The notes under the pieces were generated by a model. It did not search any database, was not told where the DNA came from, and saw only the letters and a list, made by a program, of their open reading frames with translations. A stretch of 64,000 bases of DNA, taken from positions 9,013 to 73,012 of the forward strand of contig CAYFLR010000027.1 of NCBI GenBank assembly GCA_964343805.1. Direction: 5' to 3'. The stretch comes from CAYFLR01 sp964343805 (lineage in GTDB: Bacteria; Bdellovibrionota_B; Oligoflexia; CAYFLR01). The position numbers and the translations under genes are program-made. Positions 44,956 to 53,740 of this stretch are shown piece after piece (position 1 is the stretch's first letter; every line of letters starts with the position of its first letter).

Positions 44956-45621
44956 ATGTTGCCAAAAAGATCTATGTGGCGTTTTTTTATTGAAGGGATA
45001 GAAGGGCTTATACTGTCACCTTTTGTTTTATTGACCTGGTTTTTTTCATTCAAATTCTTAGACAACTGGGGAAGTTTACCCTATGAACAGACTAAAGACT
45101 GGGAGGGAGATGAGCTCGTTTCAAGAATTGATCATGTCCATACTAGAGCAATCACTATTAATGCCCCATCACATAAAGTTTGGCCCTTTTTAACTCACTT
45201 TGGATTTGATATATCAGGTTTCTTTTCCTATGAGTTACTGGAGCGATTGATCGGAATTCCTGTGACCAACTTAGAGCCTCAAAATCCTACCATGATTAAA
45301 ATTAAACCAGGTGATAAAGTTATTTTACATCCTAAAGCTCCAGGGATCCCTGTAGCTTTCGTAAAAGAGAAGCAATACCTTTGCTTTGGAGAACATCCCA
45401 AAATGAAGGAGGATTGGGACACTCGTAGTTGGTCGTTCTATATAGAAGGACATTCTGACAGCAAGTGCCGTTTGATCCTAAGAGGTTGTTTTTCAAAAAT
45501 GAGCACTTGGAAAAAGACTTTGCTATTTTATTCTATTGAGGAGCCTATTGACTTTATTATGGAGCAAAGGATGTTGCGCACGATAAAACGATTGGTAGAA
45601 TTAAGACACACTGGGGGATAA
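44956..45621 (+). CDS. SRPBCC-fold protein with N-terminal membrane helix
   Basis: A 221-residue protein. One hydrophobic helix (about 13-35, GLILSPFVLLTWFFSFKFL) is followed by a START/SRPBCC-type domain: THTRAITINAPSHKVWPFLT, GFFSYELLERLIG, LHPKAPGIPVAFVKEK, WSFYIEGHSDSKCRLILR. It could bind a hydrophobic ligand at the membrane. The glycosyltransferase gene starts 1 bp after its stop, so they are coupled. TAGGAGAC lies upstream of the ATG. Confidence 0.8.
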   Translation: MLPKRSMWRFFIEGIEGLILSPFVLLTWFFSFKFLDNWGSLPYEQTKDWEGDELVSRIDHVHTRAITINAPSHKVWPFLTHFGFDISGFFSYELLERLIGIPVTNLEPQNPTMIKIKPGDKVILHPKAPGIPVAFVKEKQYLCFGEHPKMKEDWDTRSWSFYIEGHSDSKCRLILRGCFSKMSTWKKTLLFYSIEEPIDFIMEQRMLRTIKRLVELRHTGG

Positions 45622-45622
45622 C

Positions 45623-46867
45623 TTGAAAAAATTACTGATTATGGGAGTGGCTGGCTATAACTTAGCAGAAGTTGGACGAATGATCGAGATTGCTCGAGAA
45701 GCAATCAAATTCTTTGATATTTTATTCATAAGTTACGGTGGAAAATATGAAAAACTTATTACAGAAGAAGGCTTTCAATTGAAAAAGATGGAACCCCGGT
45801 TAACTCCTCAAAAATTAGCCTACTTGAGAAAAGCCCTAAGTGGTGAAACATTGAATACAATAGGCTATTTAAATCAAAAAGAATTAGAGACAAGAGTTCC
45901 AATAGAAATTGAACTTTTTACACAAATCCAACCTACTGCTGTTCTAACAGGTTGGTGTTTGAGTCTAACCTTATCCACACGAATAGCTAAAATTCCATTT
46001 ATTAATGTGCTTCACTCAACTTCAATCAGAGAATACTACGAAGCTGGGCTTCAATCTTGGCCAGACCGTTCTTCTTTAAGCATTATTGAGCGTTTTTTCT
46101 CACAAGAATCTTTAAACAAATTTACGAGTAAATTAGTCTTAAATATGTCTCTTCCTATTAAGGCTTTCAATAAGGTGGGCAATCATTACAAACTTAATAA
46201 ATTTAAGAATTTCATTGACCTTATTGAAGGAGATTATACTTTATTAGCAGACATCCCAGAATGGGTTGAATTTGAATCCACCAGGCCAAAATGCCATTAT
46301 ATAGGACCTCTGCCTCTTAGGCTAAAAGGTGACCTTCCTAAGGAAATTCAAGAAATGCCAAGAGATAGACCTATTGTATATTTTGCAATGGGAAGTTCTG
46401 GCAAGCCAGAACTTATTGGTCAACTCATTGAGAGCTTTAAAAATAAACCCTACCGTGTCATTGCTCCAGTTGCAGATCATATTACAAACTTAACTGTTAA
46501 AATTCCAGAAAATGTATTCGTTACAGGTTTTCTTCCTGCACATTTAGCAAATCCACTAGCAGACATATCAGTGATTCATGGTGGGCAAAATACGGTAATG
46601 AATGCCTGTCTATCAGGGACACCCTTTGTAGGGGTTGGGATGCACCCAGAACAACAGGCAAATATCGACGCTTGTGTTAGAAAAGGATTTGCCATAAGAA
46701 TAAATAAAAAAAGGTTAACAGTTAATACAATTCAAGAGAGTGTTATTTCATTGCTTACAAATAGAAAAGCCAAGGAAAATATTAAGCTGTTTCAAATGCA
46801 ACTTAAAAAATGGGATGGACCAAAAGAGGCGGCCACTTTCCTATGCAGTACTTTTGGCGGTAGTTAA
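45623..46867 (+). CDS. GT1-family (UGT/MGT-like) glycosyltransferase
   Basis: A 414-residue cytoplasmic glycosyltransferase with a TTG start after TGGGGG. The C-terminal donor-binding signature is clear: RPIVYFAMGSSG, VFVTGFLPAHLANPLADISV, IHGGQNTVMNACLSGTPFVG, GMHPEQQANIDACVRKGFAI. The N-terminal acceptor domain is divergent. Enzymes of this type transfer sugars to small hydrophobic acceptors. With the SRPBCC protein and nearby methyltransferase it suggests tailoring of a lipid or metabolite; the acceptor is unknown. Confidence 0.85.
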   Translation: MKKLLIMGVAGYNLAEVGRMIEIAREAIKFFDILFISYGGKYEKLITEEGFQLKKMEPRLTPQKLAYLRKALSGETLNTIGYLNQKELETRVPIEIELFTQIQPTAVLTGWCLSLTLSTRIAKIPFINVLHSTSIREYYEAGLQSWPDRSSLSIIERFFSQESLNKFTSKLVLNMSLPIKAFNKVGNHYKLNKFKNFIDLIEGDYTLLADIPEWVEFESTRPKCHYIGPLPLRLKGDLPKEIQEMPRDRPIVYFAMGSSGKPELIGQLIESFKNKPYRVIAPVADHITNLTVKIPENVFVTGFLPAHLANPLADISVIHGGQNTVMNACLSGTPFVGVGMHPEQQANIDACVRKGFAIRINKKRLTVNTIQESVISLLTNRKAKENIKLFQMQLKKWDGPKEAATFLCSTFGGS

Positions 46868-46942
46868 TTATAAACCCTCTCACAGAAAAGAGAACTACAT
46901 ACAATGCTTCGAAGTTGACTAAACTTTTGCATGAATAGGCCT

Positions 46943-47752
46943 TTAATTATCTAGTTCTTTGTCATCTAATTCATTATAGTCAGGTAAATTAGAATAATAA
47001 TCTAACAGTGAATTAATCGTAATCTCTTTATCACAGTACTCTCCACTATCTATTCCTGAACGGGCATTTTTCCATGGATCTTCAATGTGGGTTAAATGAC
47101 TTAATGTATCACCATCAAGACCACCAAATTTCTCTAACGCCCAGTTGATACATGATTGCTGTTCAATTGACAAATTATTCTGATTTCCAAATGTTAAGTT
47201 AGTAGTGTATTTCTTTCCTTTATGTTTATTAAAAAGCTCTCTTACAACAGGTCCTGCAGTCCAAGCCTCAATCTTTTCAACAAATAAAGGTTTTTTATAT
47301 TTTGTCAAAAACTCAACCTGAGAATAGTAAACTAATTTCTGTAGTTTCATAACAGTTGAATCTCTAGATATGCGATTGTTGATGTATTCAGCAACATCAA
47401 GCACATTAACTGGTACGTCATTTCCAATTACCTTTTTTACCTGTTGGACAGAGAATTGTAACCCAATAGCTCCCAGAATGGCCATTACATTATGAATACT
47501 TGGGATGCTTTGGCCAGTTAAAATTTTATGTAAAGACTGTCGAGAAATTCCGGCTTTTTCTGCTAGTTCAATTTTACCACGAGCAGTTGCTACATCTTTG
47601 ATTGCCTGAATCAAATATTGGCAATCATTTTTTGTATGAAGATTAGGTGTTTCTAAAGCTTCTTTTATGTGTAGAAAAACCAATTCATCGCTCTCTTTAA
47701 GGTCTTCAATTAAATGATCATCGAAGCTAGAGCCTAAATGTTTATTATTCAT
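46943..47752 (-). CDS. HigA-like antitoxin fused to Panacea (DUF4065/SocA) domain
   Basis: A protein of about 269 residues. The ATG at 47752 follows GAGGAGAG at correct spacing. Residues about 30-110 are a HigA2-type HTH (YLIQAIKDVATARGKIELAE, KAGISRQSLHKILTGQSIPS). From about 120 comes a Panacea domain (VLDVAEYINNRI, STVMKLQKLVYYSQVEFLTK, IEAWTAGPVVRELFNKHKGK). Panacea is a known broad antitoxin chaperone-like domain in PanAT pairs. Here it joins a DNA-binding antitoxin and faces a HigB-like toxin, whose stop overlaps this start by 8 bp. Confidence 0.8.
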   Translation of the reverse strand: MNNKHLGSSFDDHLIEDLKESDELVFLHIKEALETPNLHTKNDCQYLIQAIKDVATARGKIELAEKAGISRQSLHKILTGQSIPSIHNVMAILGAIGLQFSVQQVKKVIGNDVPVNVLDVAEYINNRISRDSTVMKLQKLVYYSQVEFLTKYKKPLFVEKIEAWTAGPVVRELFNKHKGKKYTTNLTFGNQNNLSIEQQSCINWALEKFGGLDGDTLSHLTHIEDPWKNARSGIDSGEYCDKEITINSLLDYYSNLPDYNELDDKELDN

Positions 47753-48144
47753 GATTGCTCTCCTCTTTCTTACTGGAAATATAGTATTTCCATCTAGTTT
47801 CTGCTTCTTCAATATCTGCTTGTTGGCTTGCCTTTTTTCCACCATTTAATAAAATTATTATTTCACATAAGTAACAGAGGAAAAACGCATGAGAAATNNN
47901 NNNNNNNGATTCCAAAATAAACTCTATATCCAGGTCCATAATCAATTTTAAGTTCACCAAAATTTCCAGCTAAAAATCTATGATCACCAAAGTTGCCTTT
48001 ACCAGCTCTTTCAATGTGCTTCCTTATTTTAGTTAATTCCACAACCTTTTTTTTCTTTCTCAGTTTTTTGAACCATTCTTTTACTGGCTCCAGACCATTT
48101 TCATCTGCATAAAAATTAACTTTTCGTTCTTTCGCAATAGCCAT
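47745..48144 (-). CDS. HigB/RelE-superfamily toxin (gap-interrupted)
   Basis: A protein of about 130 residues, read through an N-run (47898-47907) with a frame change. The N-terminal part is NFYADENGLEPVKEWFKKLR, HIERAGKGNFGDHRFLAGNF and GYRVYFGI. The C-terminal part, in the other frame, is EIIILLNGGKKASQQADIEE and WKYYISSKKEESNHE. Both halves match phage-derived Gp49/HigB-2 toxins, in which RVYF and LLxGGxKxxQxxDI are adjacent. The gap thus hides only a few residues. Likely a ribosome-dependent mRNA interferase. It overlaps the antitoxin gene. Confidence 0.75.
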
Positions 48145-48306
48145 TTTACAACAACACGTCCCTATTACTTATATCGACATTTTACCAAAAAAGTAAACTA
48201 CTTTTTACATATAATTTAAAAAATGTCAACTTTGCATTACTTAGCCTTCATAAGGTATAGATAATGCAGGCTTTTATTAAAAACAAACTTTAAGGCAAAG
48301 AATAAA

Positions 48307-48357
48307 TGAACCATCGTGAAATAAAATGAAGAAAAATGAACTAAAATGAAGTTTGAA
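48307..48357. repeat. Phased TGAA array, islet D right arm
   Basis: TGAA at 48307, 48317, 48327, 48337 and 48347, exactly 10 bp apart, plus one at 48354. Confidence 0.85.
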
Positions 48358-48430
48358 AGCTGTGGTAAGGACTCAAACTTGCTTTAACTAGTTGAAATCC
48401 TTTGTTAATGTTGTTGCCCGTTCGATAATT

Positions 48431-48446
48431 CGGGTAGTTCGGGCAT
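48431..48446 (-). other. Attachment site 5 (mutM-start copy)
   Basis: CGGGTAGTTCGGGCAT, identical to the mutM start. AGGA lies 10 bp before the minus-strand ATG. Confidence 0.8.
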
Positions 48447-48466
48447 TAACTTGTTATCCTACTGTA

Positions 48467-48496
48467 ATTATAATACTTATCCCAATTCCCTCTCAA
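48467..48496 (-). promoter_or_regulatory. Outward promoter in type II islet end
   Basis: On the minus strand TTGAGA (48491-48496) and TATAAT (48467-48472) are 18 bp apart, a strong sigma70 match. It is followed by AGGA and an ATG at the attachment site. It would drive mutM if this end lay next to it; here it reads towards the islet D toxin-antitoxin genes. The same promoter occurs at 54230-54259. Confidence 0.6.
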
Positions 48497-48642
48497 AACC
48501 TATGCGGAATGAGGCGGAACGGAATGACATTTTTGTGAGTTGATTTGTAATTGAAAAACAGGGGGTTGTCAAATTGATGCCTAGGCGGCCCCGCCCGAAT
48601 TAAGTCAGCTCCCATTCAGTGGATAAAAAGTCCTTCAAGCTA

Positions 48643-50445
48643 TTAACCTAATTTTTGAACAATTTTTTCTACAGTAATTGGCTTTTTAATAAATATTGAT
48701 TCATCTTCTAATTTTATGTCTTGATTGGAAGCTAATAAATAGATCGAATCAGGAATAATTTTCTTCATTGCGTTAATAGTGTCTATTCCATTTTCAGCAT
48801 CTTGTCCAAGGTTATATTCAGATATCACAAGATTGAATAAAAATTCAAAGCTAAGGTCCTTCGCCTCACTAGAGTTCTTACAAGTAATAATATCAGCGTT
48901 GGGAAAGACCTCTGAAAGGATGTTTTGCTGTTGTTCAAGCTGAATTGAATCATTATCAATTATCAGCACAAATCTTACCTTTTTAATTTTATCTCTGATT
49001 TGTTGAAGAGGATCAATTTTTTCTCTAATTTGAGCAGATTCTACAGACTCTTTTTTTTGTATAGGCTCTAGGTATAAATCACTTACTCTAAACGATTCAG
49101 TTTTAGTTGGGTTTAAGACATCTTGATTTTTATTAAAAGGGAATATCAACTTAAATTCTGGTCCATTAGGAGTATTATATATTTGGATTTGACCTCCATG
49201 AGCTTGAACAATCTGGTTACTTATGGCTAAACCAAGCCCAGTGCCTTTTGTCTTACCAAAAGTAGCAAAGGGTTCTAGCAATTGCGATAAATTATCTTTA
49301 GGTATTGCAGGTCCATCATCTCCTAAAATTATACAAATGTGTTCCCCTTCTCCTCTTACCACATTCAACCAAATAGTTCCCTTTCCTTTCATAGCTTCAT
49401 TAGCATTGCAAATCAGATTCTGAAAAACTCGGCTCATTTTATTTTTATCAAATTGAAAAGTAAAATCCTCCGGGATAGATATATCGAACTGAATTGGTGA
49501 CTTTTGATTTGATAAAAATAACTCTTTAATAATGGACCTAAAAAAATCATCTAAGTCAACCGACTCAATAACCATCTCTTTTTTCTTTGAGAATTCCATC
49601 ATGTCATCTAACATAGAACTAACCGAGTTAACTGAGCCAATTATTGATGCACTAGTCTCCTTTATATATTCTTGATCATTCAAATGATTTGGAAGCATAT
49701 CTAGAAAGGTTTTTAAATTATTGAAAGGCCTACGTATATCATGAGAAATTAAAGAGGTGGCAGTTCCTATTGCTGCCAATTTTGATTGTTCATTTAGCCT
49801 CTTATTCAACTCCTCTCTAGCAATAAAAACCTCATAAAACTTCTGGATAACGATCCGGATAGCTTGGTAATCAATTTTATTTTTAAGATTGAGAATATTT
49901 TCTGCGGTTACACTTTGTGACTGCAAAAGGTTGAAGTCTTCAAAAATTTTGTGAACTTTATGGTTAAAAATAAGTAATGGCAGTGATACCGCTAAAAGAA
50001 TACAAAATAGAACCACTGAAAAAAGAATGAAAACCCCTTTAGTCTGAATATTGACAGTAGCTTTAAGAGCTTCGATATCAATACAAAATCTTATAGTAGC
50101 CCTTTTTTGACCATAATAAAGAATATCCTTCTGATCACAAAATGACTCTCCATCCATATCAGATGGATTAGCATAGGATACTTTAATATTTTGGTCATCA
50201 GCATCAATAATAGTGATTGATCTGGTATGTGCTGTTTCTAGTGTTCTAAATAGAGTATGAATCCTAATATAATCTTTCTTTTGATAATAGGACGAAATGA
50301 AATCAAGAAGAGACTCAATTTTATTATTAATCTCCTGCTTTTCCTTATCAATTGCTTGATTGATAGAGTTGGTGGAAAATATGAACCCACCGGCAACAGT
50401 TGCGGTTATTATTAATAAAAGACTTATAATGCTATACTTTTTCAC
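48643..50445 (-). CDS. Hybrid sensor histidine kinase with degenerate receiver
   Basis: A 600-residue protein. Two membrane helices (about 5-26 and 138-160) flank a small periplasmic domain. A helical linker leads to HisKA with LISHDIRRPFNN (phospho-His about 236) and a full HATPase domain (LICNANEAMKG; ILGDDGPAIPKDNL; FGKTKGTGLGLAIS). The C-terminal receiver (RFVLIIDNDSIQLEQQQ... FIKKPITVEKIV) has Glu at the phospho-acceptor position (LVISEYNLG). It overlaps by 4 bp the binding-protein gene upstream, so the two are coupled; the binding protein probably feeds the sensor domain. Confidence 0.85.
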   Translation of the reverse strand: MKKYSIISLLLIITATVAGGFIFSTNSINQAIDKEKQEINNKIESLLDFISSYYQKKDYIRIHTLFRTLETAHTRSITIIDADDQNIKVSYANPSDMDGESFCDQKDILYYGQKRATIRFCIDIEALKATVNIQTKGVFILFSVVLFCILLAVSLPLLIFNHKVHKIFEDFNLLQSQSVTAENILNLKNKIDYQAIRIVIQKFYEVFIAREELNKRLNEQSKLAAIGTATSLISHDIRRPFNNLKTFLDMLPNHLNDQEYIKETSASIIGSVNSVSSMLDDMMEFSKKKEMVIESVDLDDFFRSIIKELFLSNQKSPIQFDISIPEDFTFQFDKNKMSRVFQNLICNANEAMKGKGTIWLNVVRGEGEHICIILGDDGPAIPKDNLSQLLEPFATFGKTKGTGLGLAISNQIVQAHGGQIQIYNTPNGPEFKLIFPFNKNQDVLNPTKTESFRVSDLYLEPIQKKESVESAQIREKIDPLQQIRDKIKKVRFVLIIDNDSIQLEQQQNILSEVFPNADIITCKNSSEAKDLSFEFLFNLVISEYNLGQDAENGIDTINAMKKIIPDSIYLLASNQDIKLEDESIFIKKPITVEKIVQKLG

Positions 50446-51857
50446 TTATAATTCTGAGACCTTTTGAGGTTTTTTATTTGATAGTTTGCATTAATTTTCT
50501 CATTTAATGGCCAGATAAACTTTTTAGAAAAATAGTAATCCCTAGATATTTGCCCCATGATCAATATTTGATGGTTTTCAACCAAAGACCTGCTCATGGT
50601 TTTTAAAACTTGTTCTTTTGATTCATAATTAGCCAGATCAGGAAAAATAACATAGTATTTGTTCAGTATTGGATTTTCCACGCTAGTTAATTTTAACTTT
50701 GATTTACTATAAAAGATCTCAAAATTCCTCATATAATCAATATAATCCATATCCATACTGGTTAACATAATATCATATTTTCCCTCACCAATTACTTTGG
50801 TAAATTCTGGAGCTTCATAATATACAACCTCTGGTTTAATATTTAACGGAACCAAATCTTTATCTAAGATACTCTGAAACCTTTCTGCTAACTCTTTTCT
50901 GTAGGTGACAACCTTCAATTTTTTAATAACTTTTTCCTTTTGAGATTGGCACTTTTGAGATACATTCCCTCTTTCCCCTCCCAGGAAACCAACAGGCAAG
51001 TACGCTTTTATTGGAAGGAAATCCAACTCTGGGTATATCCTTCTAAGGTTATCTAGTTTGGTACAATTCCAAACTGTTTTCCTGAGCCCAGAATCTTGGA
51101 TATTTAGGATCAAGCCAATGGTTATCATGCTCACAATAGGAATTTTATTTTGTTTTATCAGGTAGGGTTTTTGGTCTTGAGTAGGGACTATCTTATTAAA
51201 ATCGTCAATGGAAGCCAAATTATAACCAAGCGACTTCCTTTTCTCATGATTGTTAGCCCATTTATAGAAATTAATAGTTTTTATATTTGGTTGTTGAGTT
51301 TTTTCCCATGCTTTTAAAACTAAAATTTCTTCAGTCCATTTACTGATCTTATAAGGAGAAATTCCCAGTAAAGATCTGTCATTAATGCTTTTAGGATGAA
51401 TAAAAATCGACTTTTCCACTGACAAATCATAAATAAATTTATAATAGCTACTTTCAAAAACAATGCTTAAACATTGTTTATTCTTTTTAGTTATTGAGAG
51501 AGGAGTTTTTTTCAAAACTTTATTTTCTACATGTAGTTTTAAATTAAAGAGAAGATGGTCCACAATGACAGCATCTCCATTGGAAAAATTCAATCCTGTT
51601 TTTAAGCATAGGGTAAACATTTTGAAATTATTATTAATAGTAAGTGAGTCAATTATATCAGTTTCATATTTACTCTCAGTCACATTTTTAAAAATTGTTT
51701 CATGCAGTTGTCTTAGGATAAAGAAAAAGGGGACGAAATTAAACTCCTTGAAGTTCAATGTTTTAGGAATATTCGGAACAAGAACATTGTAAGTCTCGCT
51801 TCTTAATTCACCCAGTAAAATAAAACCAATGACGATTGATAGTAAAAACTTCTTCAC
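50442..51857 (-). CDS. Periplasmic peptide-binding-like (SBP family 5) protein
   Basis: A 471-residue protein with a signal peptide (cleaved near LRSE). It has family 5 solute-binding traits: N-terminal PNIPKTLNFKEFNFVPFF, LRQLHETIFKN, LKTGLNFSNGDAVIVDHLLF, and late KVVTYRKELAERFQSILDKD and GKYDIMLTSMDMDYIDYM. The protein is divergent, and no oligopeptide permease is encoded nearby. It is coupled to the hybrid kinase and to the acetyltransferase gene (1 bp spacing). A dedicated peptide receptor for the kinase is the likely role. Confidence 0.7.
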   Translation of the reverse strand: MKKFLLSIVIGFILLGELRSETYNVLVPNIPKTLNFKEFNFVPFFFILRQLHETIFKNVTESKYETDIIDSLTINNNFKMFTLCLKTGLNFSNGDAVIVDHLLFNLKLHVENKVLKKTPLSITKKNKQCLSIVFESSYYKFIYDLSVEKSIFIHPKSINDRSLLGISPYKISKWTEEILVLKAWEKTQQPNIKTINFYKWANNHEKRKSLGYNLASIDDFNKIVPTQDQKPYLIKQNKIPIVSMITIGLILNIQDSGLRKTVWNCTKLDNLRRIYPELDFLPIKAYLPVGFLGGERGNVSQKCQSQKEKVIKKLKVVTYRKELAERFQSILDKDLVPLNIKPEVVYYEAPEFTKVIGEGKYDIMLTSMDMDYIDYMRNFEIFYSKSKLKLTSVENPILNKYYVIFPDLANYESKEQVLKTMSRSLVENHQILIMGQISRDYYFSKKFIWPLNEKINANYQIKNLKRSQNYK

Positions 51858-51858
51858 T

Positions 51859-52659
51859 CTAGCCTCTTTTTATATAGACATAACTAGTTTCTTTAAAACC
51901 AATCTTTTTATAAAAATTACATCCTCTAGTGTTCGCTTTTAAGGCTGAAACTTTTATTGGTACTTCATACTTATTCAGAAAATTTTGTAAGATCCGATGG
52001 ATTTGACGACGTTCACTTTTGTCTAATTGAGTATCCGTATAATAGGTCACAATATCTGACTTTACAGCCCTAACAAGGTTTTGAGGTGGATTATTCTCCC
52101 CAGATCTGACTCCCAGATCTGCAACTATTTTTTTATTCTTAAAAACCATAATATGATCTAAAGTGGGGTTCACCTTTTTAACGTAACCAAGTAAATCACT
52201 TTTGCCAAACTCTTCTATGAATTCTTTATAATAATTATTATTCCAAAGTTCTAAGATTTGGTTAAAATCACCATCAGTAAAATTATCCACTTTAATCTTA
52301 AAAGTGTTGTTATCATTTTGTTCATTATCAACCAAGAATGGTTGAGTACGGTAAAAATTGACCGCTAAATAATAATTTTTTAGTGTTTTCAGGATCTCAG
52401 ATGCGGCATGGTGTGTATAAAGGGCTACTGCAAAAAATTGATTCTGCTTGTCGACATCTTCTAGTAATTTTTCTAATTGGATTTTAATATCCTTGTTAAA
52501 TACTGGAATAAAAACACTCAACTCTTTCATAGTTTCAAAATGTAACTCTTCAAAAGTCATGATTTCACAACCAAATTGTGAAGTGTCACCACCAACAGCA
52601 AGTGTGTTAACAAATTCCGTAATCATTTCAAAAAAAGCATTTTCTGATAATTTAATCAT
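51859..52659 (-). CDS. GNAT-type acetyltransferase of the peptide locus
   Basis: A protein of about 266 residues. The ATG at 52659 is chosen because AGGAGAAAG lies upstream and it overlaps the radical SAM stop by 8 bp. The C-terminal half has the GNAT fold (DFNQILELWNNNYYKEFIEE, HIMVFKNKKIVADLGVRSGE, CNFYKKIGFKETSYVYIK). The N-terminal half (NTLAVGGDTSQFGCEIMTFE, FFAVALYTHHAASEIL) is of unknown family. Its place between the radical SAM enzyme and the sensor pair suggests that it modifies the product of the small precursor gene at 53741. Confidence 0.7.
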   Translation of the reverse strand: MIKLSENAFFEMITEFVNTLAVGGDTSQFGCEIMTFEELHFETMKELSVFIPVFNKDIKIQLEKLLEDVDKQNQFFAVALYTHHAASEILKTLKNYYLAVNFYRTQPFLVDNEQNDNNTFKIKVDNFTDGDFNQILELWNNNYYKEFIEEFGKSDLLGYVKKVNPTLDHIMVFKNKKIVADLGVRSGENNPPQNLVRAVKSDIVTYYTDTQLDKSERRQIHRILQNFLNKYEVPIKVSALKANTRGCNFYKKIGFKETSYVYIKRG

Positions 52660-53536
52660 GACTTTCTCCTGGACAGAATTTCTTTTTAAAGTAGTATTCA
52701 CAGTATGAGCAAATAGCTATTGTCCTTATGGGATATTTGATTTTTGTTAATTCGGAAAGAATTTTAGGATTCACAAAATTCTCTTGATTTAAAAATTTGT
52801 AAAAATCTGATTCTATATACTCGCCCAGTGAAGGCATGTAGACAAAGTGATCATATTTCTCGCTGTTTGCAAGCAGATTACCACAACAGGAGGTAAAACC
52901 TTTCTGGGGTATGTAAATAAATTTATCAATCAATGGACAACACCTTGATTCCAGTTCAGACTTTTCAGTAAAGACTTCATCTCGAAAGCCTATTTTATTT
53001 ACCTTTGCTCTTCCAAATGGGAATACATATTGATATTTTATTTTATGATTAAATAGTTTTTCTAAGGATTTAATATCCAGAATATCTATCGGTGTTTCGA
53101 TCCGAGCTACCATACTTGTTGGCATCCCTTTTGACTTACAATAATCAATAAGTAACTTTAACTTTTTTGAATCTATGAATTCAGCATGGTATTTATCTAC
53201 TGAAATACTCACCCACTTAATCCAGTCTATCTGATTAAATATTTGATCGATCTTCTCTTCTGAAGTAGAAAACCAACCGTTGGTGATCAACCCAAATTCA
53301 GTTTCTTTATTTTTTGTTTTATCTATTAAGATTTTTATTTCATTCATTAAGGAAAGGTCAATTGTTGGCTCCCCCCCTGCAAAATTGATATTACTGAATG
53401 AATAGTTTTTAAATGTATCAAATAAAACGGTTTTATCATTTGAATTGAGTATCTCAGGGGAAGTAGGGGTACAGGATAGAATGCAGTGCCTACATTCGAA
53501 GTTGCATTTATTAAAAAGAATAACTTCTAATTCCAT
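52652..53536 (-). CDS. Radical SAM enzyme, peptide-maturation type
   Basis: A 294-residue protein that begins directly with the radical SAM domain: C11, C15 and C18 in KCNFECRHC, the AdoMet-binding FAGGEPTIDLS, and GLITNGWFSTS. The C-terminal part has further Cys (SRCCPLID, FTSCCGNLL, CSYCEYYFKKKFC), fitting a SPASM/twitch auxiliary Fe-S cluster as in RiPP-maturing enzymes. No RRE domain is seen. It is divergent from a small secreted-peptide gene, its likely substrate, and is first in a four-gene minus-strand operon with acetyltransferase, binding protein and kinase. Confidence 0.82.
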   Translation of the reverse strand: MELEVILFNKCNFECRHCILSCTPTSPEILNSNDKTVLFDTFKNYSFSNINFAGGEPTIDLSLMNEIKILIDKTKNKETEFGLITNGWFSTSEEKIDQIFNQIDWIKWVSISVDKYHAEFIDSKKLKLLIDYCKSKGMPTSMVARIETPIDILDIKSLEKLFNHKIKYQYVFPFGRAKVNKIGFRDEVFTEKSELESRCCPLIDKFIYIPQKGFTSCCGNLLANSEKYDHFVYMPSLGEYIESDFYKFLNQENFVNPKILSELTKIKYPIRTIAICSYCEYYFKKKFCPGESHD

Positions 53537-53571
53537 AAATATTGATAACCCTTCTATTTCTATAAGCTAAT

Positions 53572-53586
53572 TGTTCATAACAATAC
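53572..53586. promoter_or_regulatory. Perfect palindrome in divergent intergenic region
   Basis: ATTGTTCATAACAAT is a 15-bp perfect inverted repeat, 36 bp upstream of the radical SAM start and between the two divergent units of islet E. It is a candidate operator for coordinated control. Confidence 0.45.
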
Positions 53587-53702
53587 CTGAAAAAGAAAAA
53601 TTACACTATTATGAATTAAAAACATTAAGCTAATTTGGCATTCTATCAATTTATTTTATATTTTTACAATAATTAGATTGATATTATTGATGATTAGTGC
53701 TA

Positions 53703-53708
53703 TATAAT
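53703..53708 (+). promoter_or_regulatory. -10 element of the precursor gene
   Basis: TATAAT lies 33 bp before the precursor ATG. No good -35 box stands at 16-18 bp (TTGATA is at 19 bp), so an activator may be needed. Confidence 0.4.
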
Positions 53709-53740
53709 CATTGGGTTTAATCTCTTTGGGAGAAAAATTA

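Larger units (their letters stand above)
48431..48601. repeat. 171-bp type II islet end, copy 1
   Basis: Identical, except for one base near the end, to 54194-54364; related to 35589-35738. It carries the attachment motif, an outward promoter, GGAATGAGGCGGAACGG repeats and a terminal inverted GC-rich motif (48577-48596). Confidence 0.92.
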
